Positions 51,667 to 60,275 of a DNA stretch of 62,880 nucleotides are shown here, in pieces (positions within the stretch are counted from its first letter, which is position 1; every line of letters starts with the position of its first letter). The translations under genes and the position numbers were made by a program. The stretch is from positions 1 through 62,880 of the forward strand of contig CAZAQB010000004.1 of assembly GCA_964487155.1 (NCBI GenBank), given 5' to 3'. The notes under the pieces were generated by a model. It was not told the DNA's origin and did not search any database. It saw only the letters and a program-made list of their open reading frames with translations. This DNA comes from CAZAQB01 sp964487155. GTDB lineage: Bacteria > Pseudomonadota > Gammaproteobacteria > Nitrococcales > Nitrococcaceae.

Positions 51667-52458
51667 TCAGTGGGCCAGGATCTGGTTCAGGAACAGCTTG
51701 GTGCGCTCGTTCTGGGGATTGCCGAAGAACCCGGCCGGCGGGTTCTGCTCGATGATCTCGCCGCCGTCCATGAAGATCACCCGGTCGGCCACGGTCTTGG
51801 CGAAGCCCATCTCGTGGGTGACGCAGAGCATGGTCATGCCGCTGCCAGCCAGCTCGATCATCACGTCGAGCACCTCCTTGATCATCTCCGGGTCCAGCGC
51901 CGAGGTCGGCTCATCGAACAGCATGATCTTGGGATTCATGCACAGGGACCGGGCGATGGCCACCCGCTGCTGCTGGCCGCCGGAGAGCTGGCCCGGGTAC
52001 TTGCGGGCCTGCTCCGGGATCTTCACCCGCTCCAGGTACTGCATGGCGGCCTCCTCGGCCTCCCGGCGGGGCACCTTGCGCACCCAGATGGGCGCCAGGC
52101 AGCAGTTCTCCAGCACGCTCAGGTGGGGGAACAGATTGAAGTGCTGAAACACCATGCCCACCTCGCGGCGGATGGTCTCGATATTCTTGACGTCCTCGGT
52201 GAGTTCGATGCCGTCCACCACGATGCGGCCCCGCTGGTGTTCCTCCAGGCGGTTCAGACAGCGGATGAAGGTCGACTTGCCGGATCCTGACGGCCCGCAG
52301 ATGACGATGCGCTCGCCGCGCGCCACGTTCAGATCCAGGCCCTTCAGCACATGAAAGCTGCCGTACCACTTATGCATGTTCTCCACGACGATGATGGGAT
52401 CGTCGTGTCGGGCCTGGGAGGCCACGGCGGCGGTCTCGGTGGGCATGGAGTCGCTCAC
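51667..52458 (-). CDS. aapP: General amino-acid ABC transporter ATP-binding protein
   Basis: A 263-residue ABC ATPase: Walker A GPSGSGKST, Q-loop MVFQHFNLFPHL, signature LSGGQQQRVA, Walker B IMLFDEPTSALD, and switch His in CVTHEMGFA. It belongs to the polar amino-acid (GlnQ/AapP/BztD) class and powers AapQM. GTG 52458 (MSDSMPTETAA) has GAGAGG upstream; ATG 52446 is an alternative. Last gene of aapJQMP, 11 bases after aapM. Confidence 0.94.
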   Translation of the reverse strand: MSDSMPTETAAVASQARHDDPIIVVENMHKWYGSFHVLKGLDLNVARGERIVICGPSGSGKSTFIRCLNRLEEHQRGRIVVDGIELTEDVKNIETIRREVGMVFQHFNLFPHLSVLENCCLAPIWVRKVPRREAEEAAMQYLERVKIPEQARKYPGQLSGGQQQRVAIARSLCMNPKIMLFDEPTSALDPEMIKEVLDVMIELAGSGMTMLCVTHEMGFAKTVADRVIFMDGGEIIEQNPPAGFFGNPQNERTKLFLNQILAH

Positions 52459-52469
52459 AAGGCTACCTC

Positions 52470-53570
52470 TCAACCGTTCTGGTGGCCGGTATGGAGCTTG
52501 CGCTCCAGGGCCTGGCTGTAGCGGGACATGCCGAAGCAGAACACCCAGAAACAGAACGCCACGAACAGGTAACCCTCGGTGGCCACGTTCTGCCAGGCGG
52601 GATCGATGATGGTGGACTGTACCGTGCCCAGGATGTCGAACAGGCCGATGATCAGCACCAGGGTGGTGTCCTTGAACAGGGCGATGAAGGTATTGACGAT
52701 GCCCGGGATCACCAGCTTCAGGGCCTGGGGCAGGATTACCAGCCCCATTTTCTTCCAGTAGCTTAGCCCCAGGGCGTCGGCGGCCTCGTACTGGCCCTTG
52801 GGGATGGCCTGCAGGCCGCCCCGGACGACCTCGGCCATATAGGCCGACTGGAACAGGATGATGCCAATCAGTGCCCGCAGCAGCTTCTCGAAGTTCATGC
52901 CTTCCGGCAGGAACAGGGGCAGCATCACCGAGGCCATGAACAGCACGGTGATCAGCGGCACCGCCCGCCACACCTCGATGAACACGACGCACAGGCCGCG
53001 GATCACCGGCATCTCCGAGCGCCGGCCCAGGGCCAGCAGGATGCCGATGGGCAGCGCGGCGATAATGCCCACGTAGGCCAGGATCAGGGTCAGGGTCAGC
53101 CCGCCCCACTTGGAGGTCTCGACCGGCTCCAGGCCGAAGGTACCACCGGCCACCAGGAAGTAACCGATCAGCGGCAACCCGGTAATGCCGAAAAGGCCCA
53201 GCCACTTGCGCCCCGGCGCCTGATCGATGAACTGGGGTACCAGCACCAGCGCCAGCAGGGCGTAACAGATATTGATGCGCCAGCGCAGCTCTTCCGGGTA
53301 GAAGCCGTAGATGAAGAAGCCCAGACGCTGGCGCAGGAATACCCAGCAGGCGCCCTCGCCTGAGCAGTCGTCGGTGGTAGTGCCCAGGAAGTTTGCCTGG
53401 AATAGCGCCCATTGCAGGAGCGGCCACAGGTTGGCCGCCAGCAGATAGCCCACCACCAGCGTCAGCAGGCTGTTATACCAGGTGGAGAACAGGTTGCGCC
53501 GCAGCCAGCCGGCCAGCCCCAGGGCGACGCGGGGCGGCGGCAGGCTGGCGGAGGTTTCGGTACCGGCCAT
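52470..53570 (-). CDS. aapM: General amino-acid ABC transporter permease
   Basis: A 366-residue HisM-type permease, long for its class as AapM proteins are, because of an extra N-terminal region with additional spans and a periplasmic loop before the permease core (GILLALGRRSEMPVIRGLCVVFIEVWRAVPLITVLFM; ALGLSYWKKMGLVILPQA, the EAA loop). It pairs with AapQ in the inner membrane to move L-amino acids. It starts three bases after the aapQ stop. Confidence 0.93.
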   Translation of the reverse strand: MAGTETSASLPPPRVALGLAGWLRRNLFSTWYNSLLTLVVGYLLAANLWPLLQWALFQANFLGTTTDDCSGEGACWVFLRQRLGFFIYGFYPEELRWRINICYALLALVLVPQFIDQAPGRKWLGLFGITGLPLIGYFLVAGGTFGLEPVETSKWGGLTLTLILAYVGIIAALPIGILLALGRRSEMPVIRGLCVVFIEVWRAVPLITVLFMASVMLPLFLPEGMNFEKLLRALIGIILFQSAYMAEVVRGGLQAIPKGQYEAADALGLSYWKKMGLVILPQALKLVIPGIVNTFIALFKDTTLVLIIGLFDILGTVQSTIIDPAWQNVATEGYLFVAFCFWVFCFGMSRYSQALERKLHTGHQNG

Positions 53571-53573
53571 GGC

Positions 53574-54755
53574 TCAACGCTCCTTGATGGCGACGGCGCG
53601 GTTGTAGAAGTTCATTAACAGCGAGATCAACAGGCTCAGCGTCAGGTACACGGCCATGGTCATGGCCACGATCTCCACCGCCTGACCGGTCTGGTTGAGC
53701 GTGGTGCCCATGAACACCGCCACCAGATCCGGATAGCCGATAGCGGTGGCCAGCGACGAGTTCTTGGCCAGATTCAGGTACTGGCTGGTGAGTGGCGGAA
53801 TGATCACCCGCATCGCCTGCGGGATGACAACCAGCCTCAGGATAAGGCGGCTGCGCAGCCCCAGCGCCGCCGCGGCCTCGGTCTGGCCATGGCTCACCGA
53901 GAGGATGCCGGAGCGCACGATCTCGGCGATGAAAGCCGCCGTGTAGATGCTGAGCGCAGCCAGCAGAGCGCCGAGTTCGGGAATGACCACGATGCCGCCG
54001 GCAAAATTAAAGCCCCGCAGGGCGGGGTAATCCCAACTCATGGGCGCGCCGCCCGCCAGGAAGGCCAGCAACGGCAGGCCGATGAGCAGTGGCAGAGCCA
54101 CCGGCAGCACCCGGAAGCGCACGCCGGTGCGGTCCTGACGGCGCTTTGACCAGCGTGCCAGCAGCACCACGCCGGCGACGGCAGCCAGCAGGGCAGCGAC
54201 GGTCCAGCCGAAACCCTCCTGGAACTCGGGCGCCGGCAGGTACAGCCCCCGGTTGTTGAGAAATACCGCATCCCCTAGATCAAGGCTCTGGCGCGGCGAA
54301 GGAACATTACGCAGCACCGCGAAATACCAGAAGAATATCTGCAGAAGCAGGGGGATGTTCCGGAAGATTTCGACATAGGCCGCGGCCAGCTTGGCCACCA
54401 GCCAGTTGGTGGACAGCCGGGCGATGCCGACGATGAAGCCGAGTACCGTGGCGATGACGATGCCGAGGCCGGAGACCAGCAGGGTGTTCAGTAGGCCCAC
54501 CACGAAGGTGCGCCCGTAGGACATGGTCTCGTTGTAGGGCACCAGGCTCATGATGATCCCGAAGCCCGCCGAGGCGTCCAGGAAATCGAAACCGGTGCTG
54601 ATGCCCCGCTGCTCCATGTTCTGGAGCGTGTTCTGGAACAGCGCGTAACCCATCCAGCCGACCACGGCCAGGGCCAGTGCCTGAAACACCAGGGCGCGCA
54701 CCCGGGCGTCGCGCCAGAGCTTGACGGCGGGTTTGGATGAAGGGGAGGGCGTCAT
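53574..54755 (-). CDS. aapQ: General amino-acid ABC transporter permease
   Basis: A 393-residue permease with the AapQ/BztB architecture: first spans, then the core motif VEIFRNIPLLLQIFFWY, a long insertion of about 110 residues, and the EAA loop (AALGLRSRLILRLVVIPQAMRVIIPP). Forms the heteromeric channel with AapM. It lies 76 bases after aapJ; a strong hairpin occupies that gap. Confidence 0.93.
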   Translation of the reverse strand: MTPSPSSKPAVKLWRDARVRALVFQALALAVVGWMGYALFQNTLQNMEQRGISTGFDFLDASAGFGIIMSLVPYNETMSYGRTFVVGLLNTLLVSGLGIVIATVLGFIVGIARLSTNWLVAKLAAAYVEIFRNIPLLLQIFFWYFAVLRNVPSPRQSLDLGDAVFLNNRGLYLPAPEFQEGFGWTVAALLAAVAGVVLLARWSKRRQDRTGVRFRVLPVALPLLIGLPLLAFLAGGAPMSWDYPALRGFNFAGGIVVIPELGALLAALSIYTAAFIAEIVRSGILSVSHGQTEAAAALGLRSRLILRLVVIPQAMRVIIPPLTSQYLNLAKNSSLATAIGYPDLVAVFMGTTLNQTGQAVEIVAMTMAVYLTLSLLISLLMNFYNRAVAIKER

Positions 54756-54792
54756 GAGCTCTCGCCGCTGACGGCAGCAACGCCGGAATAAG

Positions 54793-54818
54793 CGTGGCGC
54801 GCCACGGGGCGCGCCACG
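54793..54818 (-). other. Hairpin between aapJ and aapQ
   Basis: CGTGGCGCG (54793-54801) and CGCGCCACG (54810-54818) form a perfect 9-bp GC stem with an 8-base loop. Stem-loops between binding-protein and permease genes commonly stabilise the upstream mRNA or cause partial termination, giving excess binding protein. Confidence 0.6.
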
Positions 54819-54831
54819 GACCTGGCTGGCG

Positions 54832-55860
54832 TCAGCGCACCGGCGGCGCGTACATGATGCCGCCGTCGGTCCACAGGGCGTTCACCCCGCGGGGCAGGCC
54901 GAGCGGCGTGTCGGGGCCCACGTTGCGGTCGTACATCTCGCCGTAGTTGCCCACCTCGCGGACGATGGCGGCGCCGAAGTCGGCGGGCAGACCGAGTTTT
55001 TCGCCCATGTCGCCGGAGGTGCCGAGGATGCGCTGGGTGCCCGGGTCTTCGGAGTCCATCATCTGGCTCAGGTTGCCGGAAGTGATGCCCTTCTCCTCGG
55101 CTTCCACCATGGTGAACAGCACCCATTTGACGACGTTGAACCACTCATCGTCACCCTGGCGCACCACCGGGCCCAGGGGTTCCTTGGAGATGGTCTCCGG
55201 CAGGATCACGGCGCTGTTCGGATCCTCCAGCTTGGTGCGCAGGGCGGCCAGCTGGGACCGGTCGGAGGTGAGCACATCGCAGCGATTGGAGGCGAAGCCC
55301 TGCACCGTCTGCTCGGAGGTATCGAACACCAGTGCCTGGTACTCCATGCCGTGCTTGCGGAAATAGTCCGCCAGGTTCAGCTCGGTGGTGGTGCCGGCCT
55401 GGATGCACACTGTCGCACCGCTGAGCTGCCGGGCCGAGTCCACGCCCAGGTTCTTGTTCACCAGAAAACCCTGGCCGTCGTAGTAATTGGTGCCAGTGAA
55501 GTTGAGCCCCAGGGAGGTGTCCCGGGTCAGGGTCCAGGTAGTGTTGCGCACCAGCACATCGATCTCGCCAGACTGCACGGCGGTGAATCGCTCCTTGGCG
55601 GTCAGCGGCACGAACTGCACCTTGTCGCCATCGCCGAATACCGCCGCCGCCACCGCCCGGCAGGTATCCACATCGATGCCGGTCCAGTTGCCGTCGCTGT
55701 CGGGTTGGGAGAACCCTGGCAGCCCGGTGCTGACGCCACACACCAGCCGCCCGCGCTCCTTGACGTTCTCCAGGGTGGTGGCCGCGTGAGCTGTGGTGGC
55801 AGTGGCGACCAGTGCCGCGGCGGCAACGGTGCCGGCGAGCGCTGCGGTGAGATTCTTCAT
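54832..55860 (-). CDS. aapJ: General amino-acid ABC transporter substrate-binding protein
   Basis: A 342-residue periplasmic protein: signal peptide (residues 1-26, ATTAHA-A), then the AapJ/BztA-type binding domain (VKERGRLVCGVSTGLPGFSQ; FVPLTAKERFTAVQSGEIDVL; EVGNYGEMYDRNVG). It captures a broad range of L-amino acids, chiefly Glu, Gln, Asp and Asn in characterised homologues. First gene of aapJQMP; GGAGTGAGG precedes the ATG. A sigma54 promoter and an NtrC-like site lie upstream, suggesting nitrogen control. Confidence 0.95.
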   Translation of the reverse strand: MKNLTAALAGTVAAAALVATATTAHAATTLENVKERGRLVCGVSTGLPGFSQPDSDGNWTGIDVDTCRAVAAAVFGDGDKVQFVPLTAKERFTAVQSGEIDVLVRNTTWTLTRDTSLGLNFTGTNYYDGQGFLVNKNLGVDSARQLSGATVCIQAGTTTELNLADYFRKHGMEYQALVFDTSEQTVQGFASNRCDVLTSDRSQLAALRTKLEDPNSAVILPETISKEPLGPVVRQGDDEWFNVVKWVLFTMVEAEEKGITSGNLSQMMDSEDPGTQRILGTSGDMGEKLGLPADFGAAIVREVGNYGEMYDRNVGPDTPLGLPRGVNALWTDGGIMYAPPVR

Positions 55861-55908
55861 CGGGCCTCACTCCTCGGTTCTGTTGAAAAACGGCGATCGA
55901 AGCGGCCA

Positions 55909-55926
55909 CAGCAAGTGTGGTGCCAG
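55909..55926 (-). promoter_or_regulatory. Sigma54 promoter of aapJQMP
   Basis: On the minus strand CTGGCACCACACTTGCTG matches the sigma54 consensus TGGCACG-N4-TTGCW at every position except the seventh (C for G); the -24 GG and -12 GC are separated by the required 10 bases. Transcription would start near 55900, about 40 bases before the aapJ ATG. Confidence 0.75.
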
Positions 55927-55989
55927 CGGCCTGAACCGCCTGTTCGCGCGGGGGTATGGCTGAGAGCCGGCCGATCCAGACCCTTGCCC

Positions 55990-56006
55990 TGAACCATGAG
56001 GGTGCG
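55990..56006. promoter_or_regulatory. NtrC-like enhancer site upstream of aapJ
   Basis: TGAACC-N5-GGTGCG matches the NtrC consensus TGCACC-N5-GGTGCA at 10 of 12 positions. Its centre is about 98 bases upstream of the predicted sigma54 start. A further half-site GGTGCG occurs at 56033-56038. Consistent with enhancer-dependent activation. Confidence 0.5.
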
Positions 56007-56142
56007 CTCTTGCGAGCGCAGCGTCACGATATGGTGCGCCCCCCGTGCCCCCGCCACCCCGCTTCCGGAACGCGCTGCGGCCGTGCTGCGCCGCTTGGCA
56101 ATCTATAGCCGGGCGCTGGCGGGAATGCCAGCAATGCTTCAT

Positions 56143-56172
56143 TTGACAGCGCCCACGGCCTACAGTAATGAT
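56143..56172 (+). promoter_or_regulatory. Sigma70-type promoter of the iron ABC transporter
   Basis: A perfect -35 TTGACA (56143-56148) and an AATGAT -10 (56167-56172, 4 of 6) with 18-base spacing. The -10 overlaps the AT-rich imperfect palindrome to the right, the arrangement expected of a repressed promoter. Confidence 0.5.
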
Positions 56173-56190
56173 GCAAATCGTTTGTATTAC
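56165..56190. promoter_or_regulatory. Possible Fur operator upstream of the iron transporter
   Basis: GTAATGATGCAAA-tcg-TTTGTATTAC is an imperfect AT-rich palindrome in a GC-rich region; GATGCAAATCGTTTGTATT matches about half of the 19-bp Fur consensus. It covers the -10 and the predicted start. The gene downstream encodes a ferric-iron binding protein, which supports the assignment; the match alone is weak. Confidence 0.35.
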
Positions 56191-56217
56191 GTCGCCTATC
56201 AATACTAGGAGGTTCCC

Positions 56218-57237
56218 GTGAGAAGCCTTTCGCGCCTGTGCTGCCTCGGCCTGCTGCTGACCCTGGCAACGGCTCCCGCCTATGCCGCCGAGGAGGTCAA
56301 CGTCTACTCCGCCCGCAAGGAGGCGCTCATCAAACCGCTGCTTGACCGTTTCACCGCGGCGAGCGGCATCGAAGTGAACCTGCTCACTGCCAAGGCGGGC
56401 GAGTTGCTCAGCCGGCTCCAGAACGAGGGTCAGAACACCCCGGCGGATCTGTTGGTTACCGTCGACGCCGGCAACCTGCACCGAGCTCGGCAGGCCGGTG
56501 TGCTGCAGCCGGCGAGCAGCGAGATTCTGGATCGGGCCGTGCCCGCCAGCTATCGGGAACCCGACGGCTACTGGTATGGGCTGTCGCTGCGCGCGCGGGT
56601 GATATTCCGGTCCGCAGACGACGTACAAGCCGGAGCGATCAGCACCTACGAGGAGCTCTCGGACCCCACGTGGGACAACCGCATCTGCATCCGATCCTCC
56701 AGCAACATCTACAACCAGTCGCTGGTGGCATCCATGATCGCCCACCACGGCGTCGAACAGACCGAGGCCTGGGCCAGCGGGCTGGTGGACAACATGGCCC
56801 GCCCACCCCAGGGCGGGGATACCGATCAGCTCCGCGCGCTTGCGGCTGGCGAGTGTGACCTCGCGGTTGCAAACACGTACTATTTCGGTCGGCTCGTTCA
56901 GGGTTCGGAGGAAGACCGGGCGGTCGTTGAGAACATCGAGATCGTGTGGCCCAACCAGGAAGGACGGGGCGCCCACGTCAACATCAGCGGCGGCGCCGTC
57001 ACCCGCCACGCGCCGAACCCGGAAAACGCCGTGAGGCTGCTGGAATTTCTGGTCTCACCGGAGTCCCAGCGCTGGTATGCCGAGGTAAACAACGAGTTCC
57101 CCGTGCTGCGCGGTTTGGAGGCCAGCCCCGTTCTTCGTGAGTGGGGAGAATTCAAGACCGATACCCTGAACCTGGGCAAGCTGGGTGAATACAACGCTGA
57201 GGCCGTGCGCCTGATGGACCGGGTGGGCTGGCGGTAG
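56218..57237 (+). CDS. Ferric iron ABC transporter substrate-binding protein
   Basis: A 339-residue exported protein: signal peptide (residues 1-23, APAYA-AEEVNVYSAR), type-1 periplasmic iron-binding fold of the FbpA/FutA class. ANTYYFGRL supplies the tandem Tyr residues that coordinate Fe(III), and VNVYSARKEALIKPLLDRF and NISGGAVTRHAPNPENA are family blocks. GTG 56218 has GGAGG five bases upstream. It feeds the permease and ATPase encoded next. Expression is probably iron-regulated through the AT-rich palindrome upstream. Confidence 0.92.
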   Translation: MRSLSRLCCLGLLLTLATAPAYAAEEVNVYSARKEALIKPLLDRFTAASGIEVNLLTAKAGELLSRLQNEGQNTPADLLVTVDAGNLHRARQAGVLQPASSEILDRAVPASYREPDGYWYGLSLRARVIFRSADDVQAGAISTYEELSDPTWDNRICIRSSSNIYNQSLVASMIAHHGVEQTEAWASGLVDNMARPPQGGDTDQLRALAAGECDLAVANTYYFGRLVQGSEEDRAVVENIEIVWPNQEGRGAHVNISGGAVTRHAPNPENAVRLLEFLVSPESQRWYAEVNNEFPVLRGLEASPVLREWGEFKTDTLNLGKLGEYNAEAVRLMDRVGWR

Positions 57238-57270
57238 CCACACGCACTTGGGCGTTCCGGACCCGGCATG

Positions 57271-57297
57271 GCGGGCCGCGGAACTGCCGCGGCCCGC
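57271..57297 (+). other. Hairpin between the iron-binding-protein and permease genes
   Basis: GCGGGCCGCGG (57271-57281) and CCGCGGCCCGC (57287-57297) form a perfect 11-bp stem with loop AACTG and no T run. As in the aap operon it separates the binding-protein gene from the permease gene and may set their expression ratio. Confidence 0.6.
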
Positions 57298-57372
57298 GCC
57301 TTGGGGGGCGCGCCCGGTGCCCGCACATCGGCACAACCGTCCACGACAATGACTGACGACGCATCCTAGCCC

Positions 57373-59067
57373 TTGGCCGCGACAGCACCCACTGCCACTC
57401 TCCCGGACCAGCGCCAGTCGACGCGCCGACGCCCGGATGCCTGGGGCACCGGGGTGTTCCTGGTGGCAGCCGTGCTGGCGGTGCCGGTGCTGGTGGTGGC
57501 CAGCTACGTGTTCCAGGGCAGCGGTCAGGTATGGTCGCATCTGGTCGACACGGTGCTGGCCGAGTACGTCACCAACTCGGTGCTGCTGGCGCTGGGCACC
57601 GGGAGCGGCACGCTGGTGCTGGGGGTGGGCACCGCCTGGCTGACCACCATGTGCCAGTTTCCGGGGCGGCGGATCTTCTCGTGGCTGCTGTTGCTGCCCC
57701 TGTCCGTGCCCGCCTATATCATCGCTTACACCTACACCGGCATGCTGGATTACGCCGGCCCGGTGCAGGGGGCATTGCGGGCGGCCTTCGGTTGGTCCTA
57801 CGGCGATTACTATTTCCCCGAGGTACGCTCTCTCGGCGGCGCCGTGGCGATGCTCACCCTGGTGCTCTATCCCTATGTCTACCTGCTCTCCCGGGCCGCA
57901 TTTCTCGAGCAGTCGGTGTGCGTGCTGGATGTGGGCCGCACCCTGGGGCTCTCGCCCGCACGCACGTTCCTGCACATTGCCCTGCCGCTCGCCCGGCCGG
58001 CCATTGTGACGGGCGTCTCCCTGGTGCTTATGGAGACCCTGGCGGACTACGGCACGGTGCAGTTCTTCGGGGTCAGCACCTTCACTACCGGCATCTTCCG
58101 CACCTGGTTCGGCATGGGTGAGCCGGCGGCGGCCTCGCAGCTGGCGGCCCTGCTGCTGGGGCTGGTGTTCGCCCTGCTCGTTCTGGAGCGCTGGTCGCGG
58201 CACCAGCGCAGGTTCCACCACACCAGCAACCGTTACCAGATGCTGCCGAGCTATCCGCTCCGGGGTGGCCGGGCCCTGGCGGCTGTCGCGGCCTGCCTGC
58301 TGCCAGTGCTGCTGGGGTTCGTGCTGCCCGCTGCCCAGCTGACCGCCTGGTCTGTAGACACCCTGGGCAGCCAGCTGGACGGCGGCTTCGGCCGGCTGGT
58401 GGTGAACAGCCTCGCGCTGGCCGCGGCTGCCGCCCTGCTGGCGGTGAGCCTCGCTGCCTACCTGGCGTACGGCCGACGCAGCCGGCCGACAGCGGCGGTG
58501 ACTGCCGCGGTGCGGGTGGCGGGCATGGGCTATGCAGTGCCAGGGACCGTCATCGCCATCGGCGTGGTCATTCCCTTCAGCTGGCTCGACAACACCCTGG
58601 ACGCCTGGGCCAGGGACACGCTAGGGGTTTCGACCGGGCTGCTGCTGAGCGGCACCCTAGTGGCCCTGCTGTTCGCTTACCTGGTGCGCTTTCTGGCGGT
58701 GTCACTGCAGAGCGTCGAGGCGGGGCTCGCCAAGGTGAGCCTGCACATGGACGACACTGCCCGCAGCCTGGGCTGTCCCAGGGGCCAGGTGCTGCGCCGG
58801 GTGCACCTGCCCCTGATGCGGGGCACCCTGCTTACCGCCGCACTGCTGGTGTTCGTGGATGTGATGAAGGAACTGCCGGCGACCCTGATCCTGCGGCCAT
58901 TCAACTTCAACACGCTGGCGGTGCGCGCCTATGAGCTGGCTTCCGACGAACGCCTCGCTCACGCCGCCCCCGCAGCCCTGTCCATTACTCTGGCCGGGCT
59001 GCTGCCGGTTATACTGCTGAGCCGATCCATTGCCCGATCCCGGCCCGGCCAGCCCAGCGTTGCTTGA
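57373..59067 (+). CDS. Ferric iron ABC transporter permease (FbpB-like)
   Basis: A 564-residue integral membrane protein with about 12 spans in two permease halves, each with an EAA-type loop (DVGRTLGLSPARTFLHIALPLARPAI and DTARSLGCPRGQVLRRVHLPLMRG). This internally duplicated form is typical of Fbp/Sfu iron permeases. DYGTVQFFGVSTFTTGIFRTW is a family block. The start is TTG 57373, the first in-frame start before the hydrophobic region; no strong ribosome binding site was found. Its end overlaps the ATPase start by 38 bases. Confidence 0.9.
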   Translation: MAATAPTATLPDQRQSTRRRPDAWGTGVFLVAAVLAVPVLVVASYVFQGSGQVWSHLVDTVLAEYVTNSVLLALGTGSGTLVLGVGTAWLTTMCQFPGRRIFSWLLLLPLSVPAYIIAYTYTGMLDYAGPVQGALRAAFGWSYGDYYFPEVRSLGGAVAMLTLVLYPYVYLLSRAAFLEQSVCVLDVGRTLGLSPARTFLHIALPLARPAIVTGVSLVLMETLADYGTVQFFGVSTFTTGIFRTWFGMGEPAAASQLAALLLGLVFALLVLERWSRHQRRFHHTSNRYQMLPSYPLRGGRALAAVAACLLPVLLGFVLPAAQLTAWSVDTLGSQLDGGFGRLVVNSLALAAAAALLAVSLAAYLAYGRRSRPTAAVTAAVRVAGMGYAVPGTVIAIGVVIPFSWLDNTLDAWARDTLGVSTGLLLSGTLVALLFAYLVRFLAVSLQSVEAGLAKVSLHMDDTARSLGCPRGQVLRRVHLPLMRGTLLTAALLVFVDVMKELPATLILRPFNFNTLAVRAYELASDERLAHAAPAALSITLAGLLPVILLSRSIARSRPGQPSVA

Positions 59068-60157
59068 AGTCGACGACATCACCGTTCGCTACGGACCGCG
59101 CATCGCCGTAGACCGCGTCAGCCTGGCGCTGCGGCCGGGGCTGATCGGCGCCCTGGTTGGGCCCAGCGGCTGCGGCAAGACCACGCTGTTGCGGGCCGTA
59201 GCGGGTTTCGTGGAGGTAAGCGCCGGACGCATCCGGCTCAACGGCAAGCGGGTCAGCGATCCCCAGGGCACGGTGCCCCCGGAGCAGCGCCGGGTGGGTA
59301 TGGTGTTCCAGGACCTGGCCCTGTTCCCCCACCTGGATGTGACCGGCAACATCGGCTTCGGCCTGCGCAGCGACGCCCGGGCGTGGCGCGAGCGGCGGGT
59401 GGCGGAGCTGCTGGAGCTCATGGGCCTTGCCGAGTACCGCGACACCTACCCGCACCAGCTCTCCGGTGGCCAGCAGCAGCGGGTGGCCATTGCCCGGGCG
59501 ATGGCCCCGAAGCCGATGCTGCTGCTGCTGGACGAACCCTTCTCCAGCCTGGACCCGGAACTGCGCGAGCAGCTGCCCCGGGAACTCCGGGACATCTTCA
59601 GGCAGGACGGCATGACCGCTCTGCTGGTGACCCATGACCAGCAGGAAGCCTTCGCCATGGCTGACGAAATCGGCGTGATGCGCGATGCCCGGCTGGAGCA
59701 GTGGGATACCGCCTACAACCTCTACCATAAGCCCGCGACCCGCTTCGTGGCGGGCTTTGTGGGGGAGGGTGTCAGGATTCCGGGCACGCTGCTCGACGAA
59801 CGCACCGTGCTGACCGAGTTGGGGGAACTCTGCGGCACCATGCCACCGGGCTTCCGGCCCGGACAGGTCGTGGAGGTGCTGCTGCGTCCGGACGATGTCG
59901 TCCACGACGACGGCAGTCCCCTCCGAGCCCAGGTTCTGGACCGTACTTTCCGGGGGGCAGAGTTCCTCTACCACCTCGCTCTGGAGAGCGGCAGCCGGCT
60001 ACTCTGCCTGGCGGCCAGCCACCACAACCACGCACCGGGGGACGCCATCGGCGTGCGCCCGGAGCTCGACCACCTGGTTCTGTTCGCCCAGGACACCGGC
60101 GCGTCACCCCGGCCGCCGGAGGCCGCTGTCGTCGATTCCACCCGCCTGCAGCGCTGA
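59030..60157 (+). CDS. Ferric iron ABC transporter ATP-binding protein (FbpC-like)
   Basis: A 375-residue ABC ATPase: Walker A GPSGCGKTT, signature LSGGQQQRVA, Walker B LLLLLDEPFSSLD, switch His in VTHDQQEA, and a C-terminal TOBE-like regulatory domain (from about 270, VVEVLLRPDDVVHDDG). It energises the iron permease. The start shown is TTG 59030, overlapping the permease end; TTG 59060 ten codons later is an alternative. Third gene of the iron operon. Confidence 0.9.
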   Translation: MPDPGPASPALLEVDDITVRYGPRIAVDRVSLALRPGLIGALVGPSGCGKTTLLRAVAGFVEVSAGRIRLNGKRVSDPQGTVPPEQRRVGMVFQDLALFPHLDVTGNIGFGLRSDARAWRERRVAELLELMGLAEYRDTYPHQLSGGQQQRVAIARAMAPKPMLLLLDEPFSSLDPELREQLPRELRDIFRQDGMTALLVTHDQQEAFAMADEIGVMRDARLEQWDTAYNLYHKPATRFVAGFVGEGVRIPGTLLDERTVLTELGELCGTMPPGFRPGQVVEVLLRPDDVVHDDGSPLRAQVLDRTFRGAEFLYHLALESGSRLLCLAASHHNHAPGDAIGVRPELDHLVLFAQDTGASPRPPEAAVVDSTRLQR

Positions 60158-60275
60158 TGCCGTCGCCCCGCTGAGACGACTGGCGGGCGCGCGGCCAGCC
60201 CTTTACGCTGCGGTGCAGCATCGGCGCCGGAATGGGCGCCACCCGATGGTAGAACTATGGCGGAGGAACCACATA

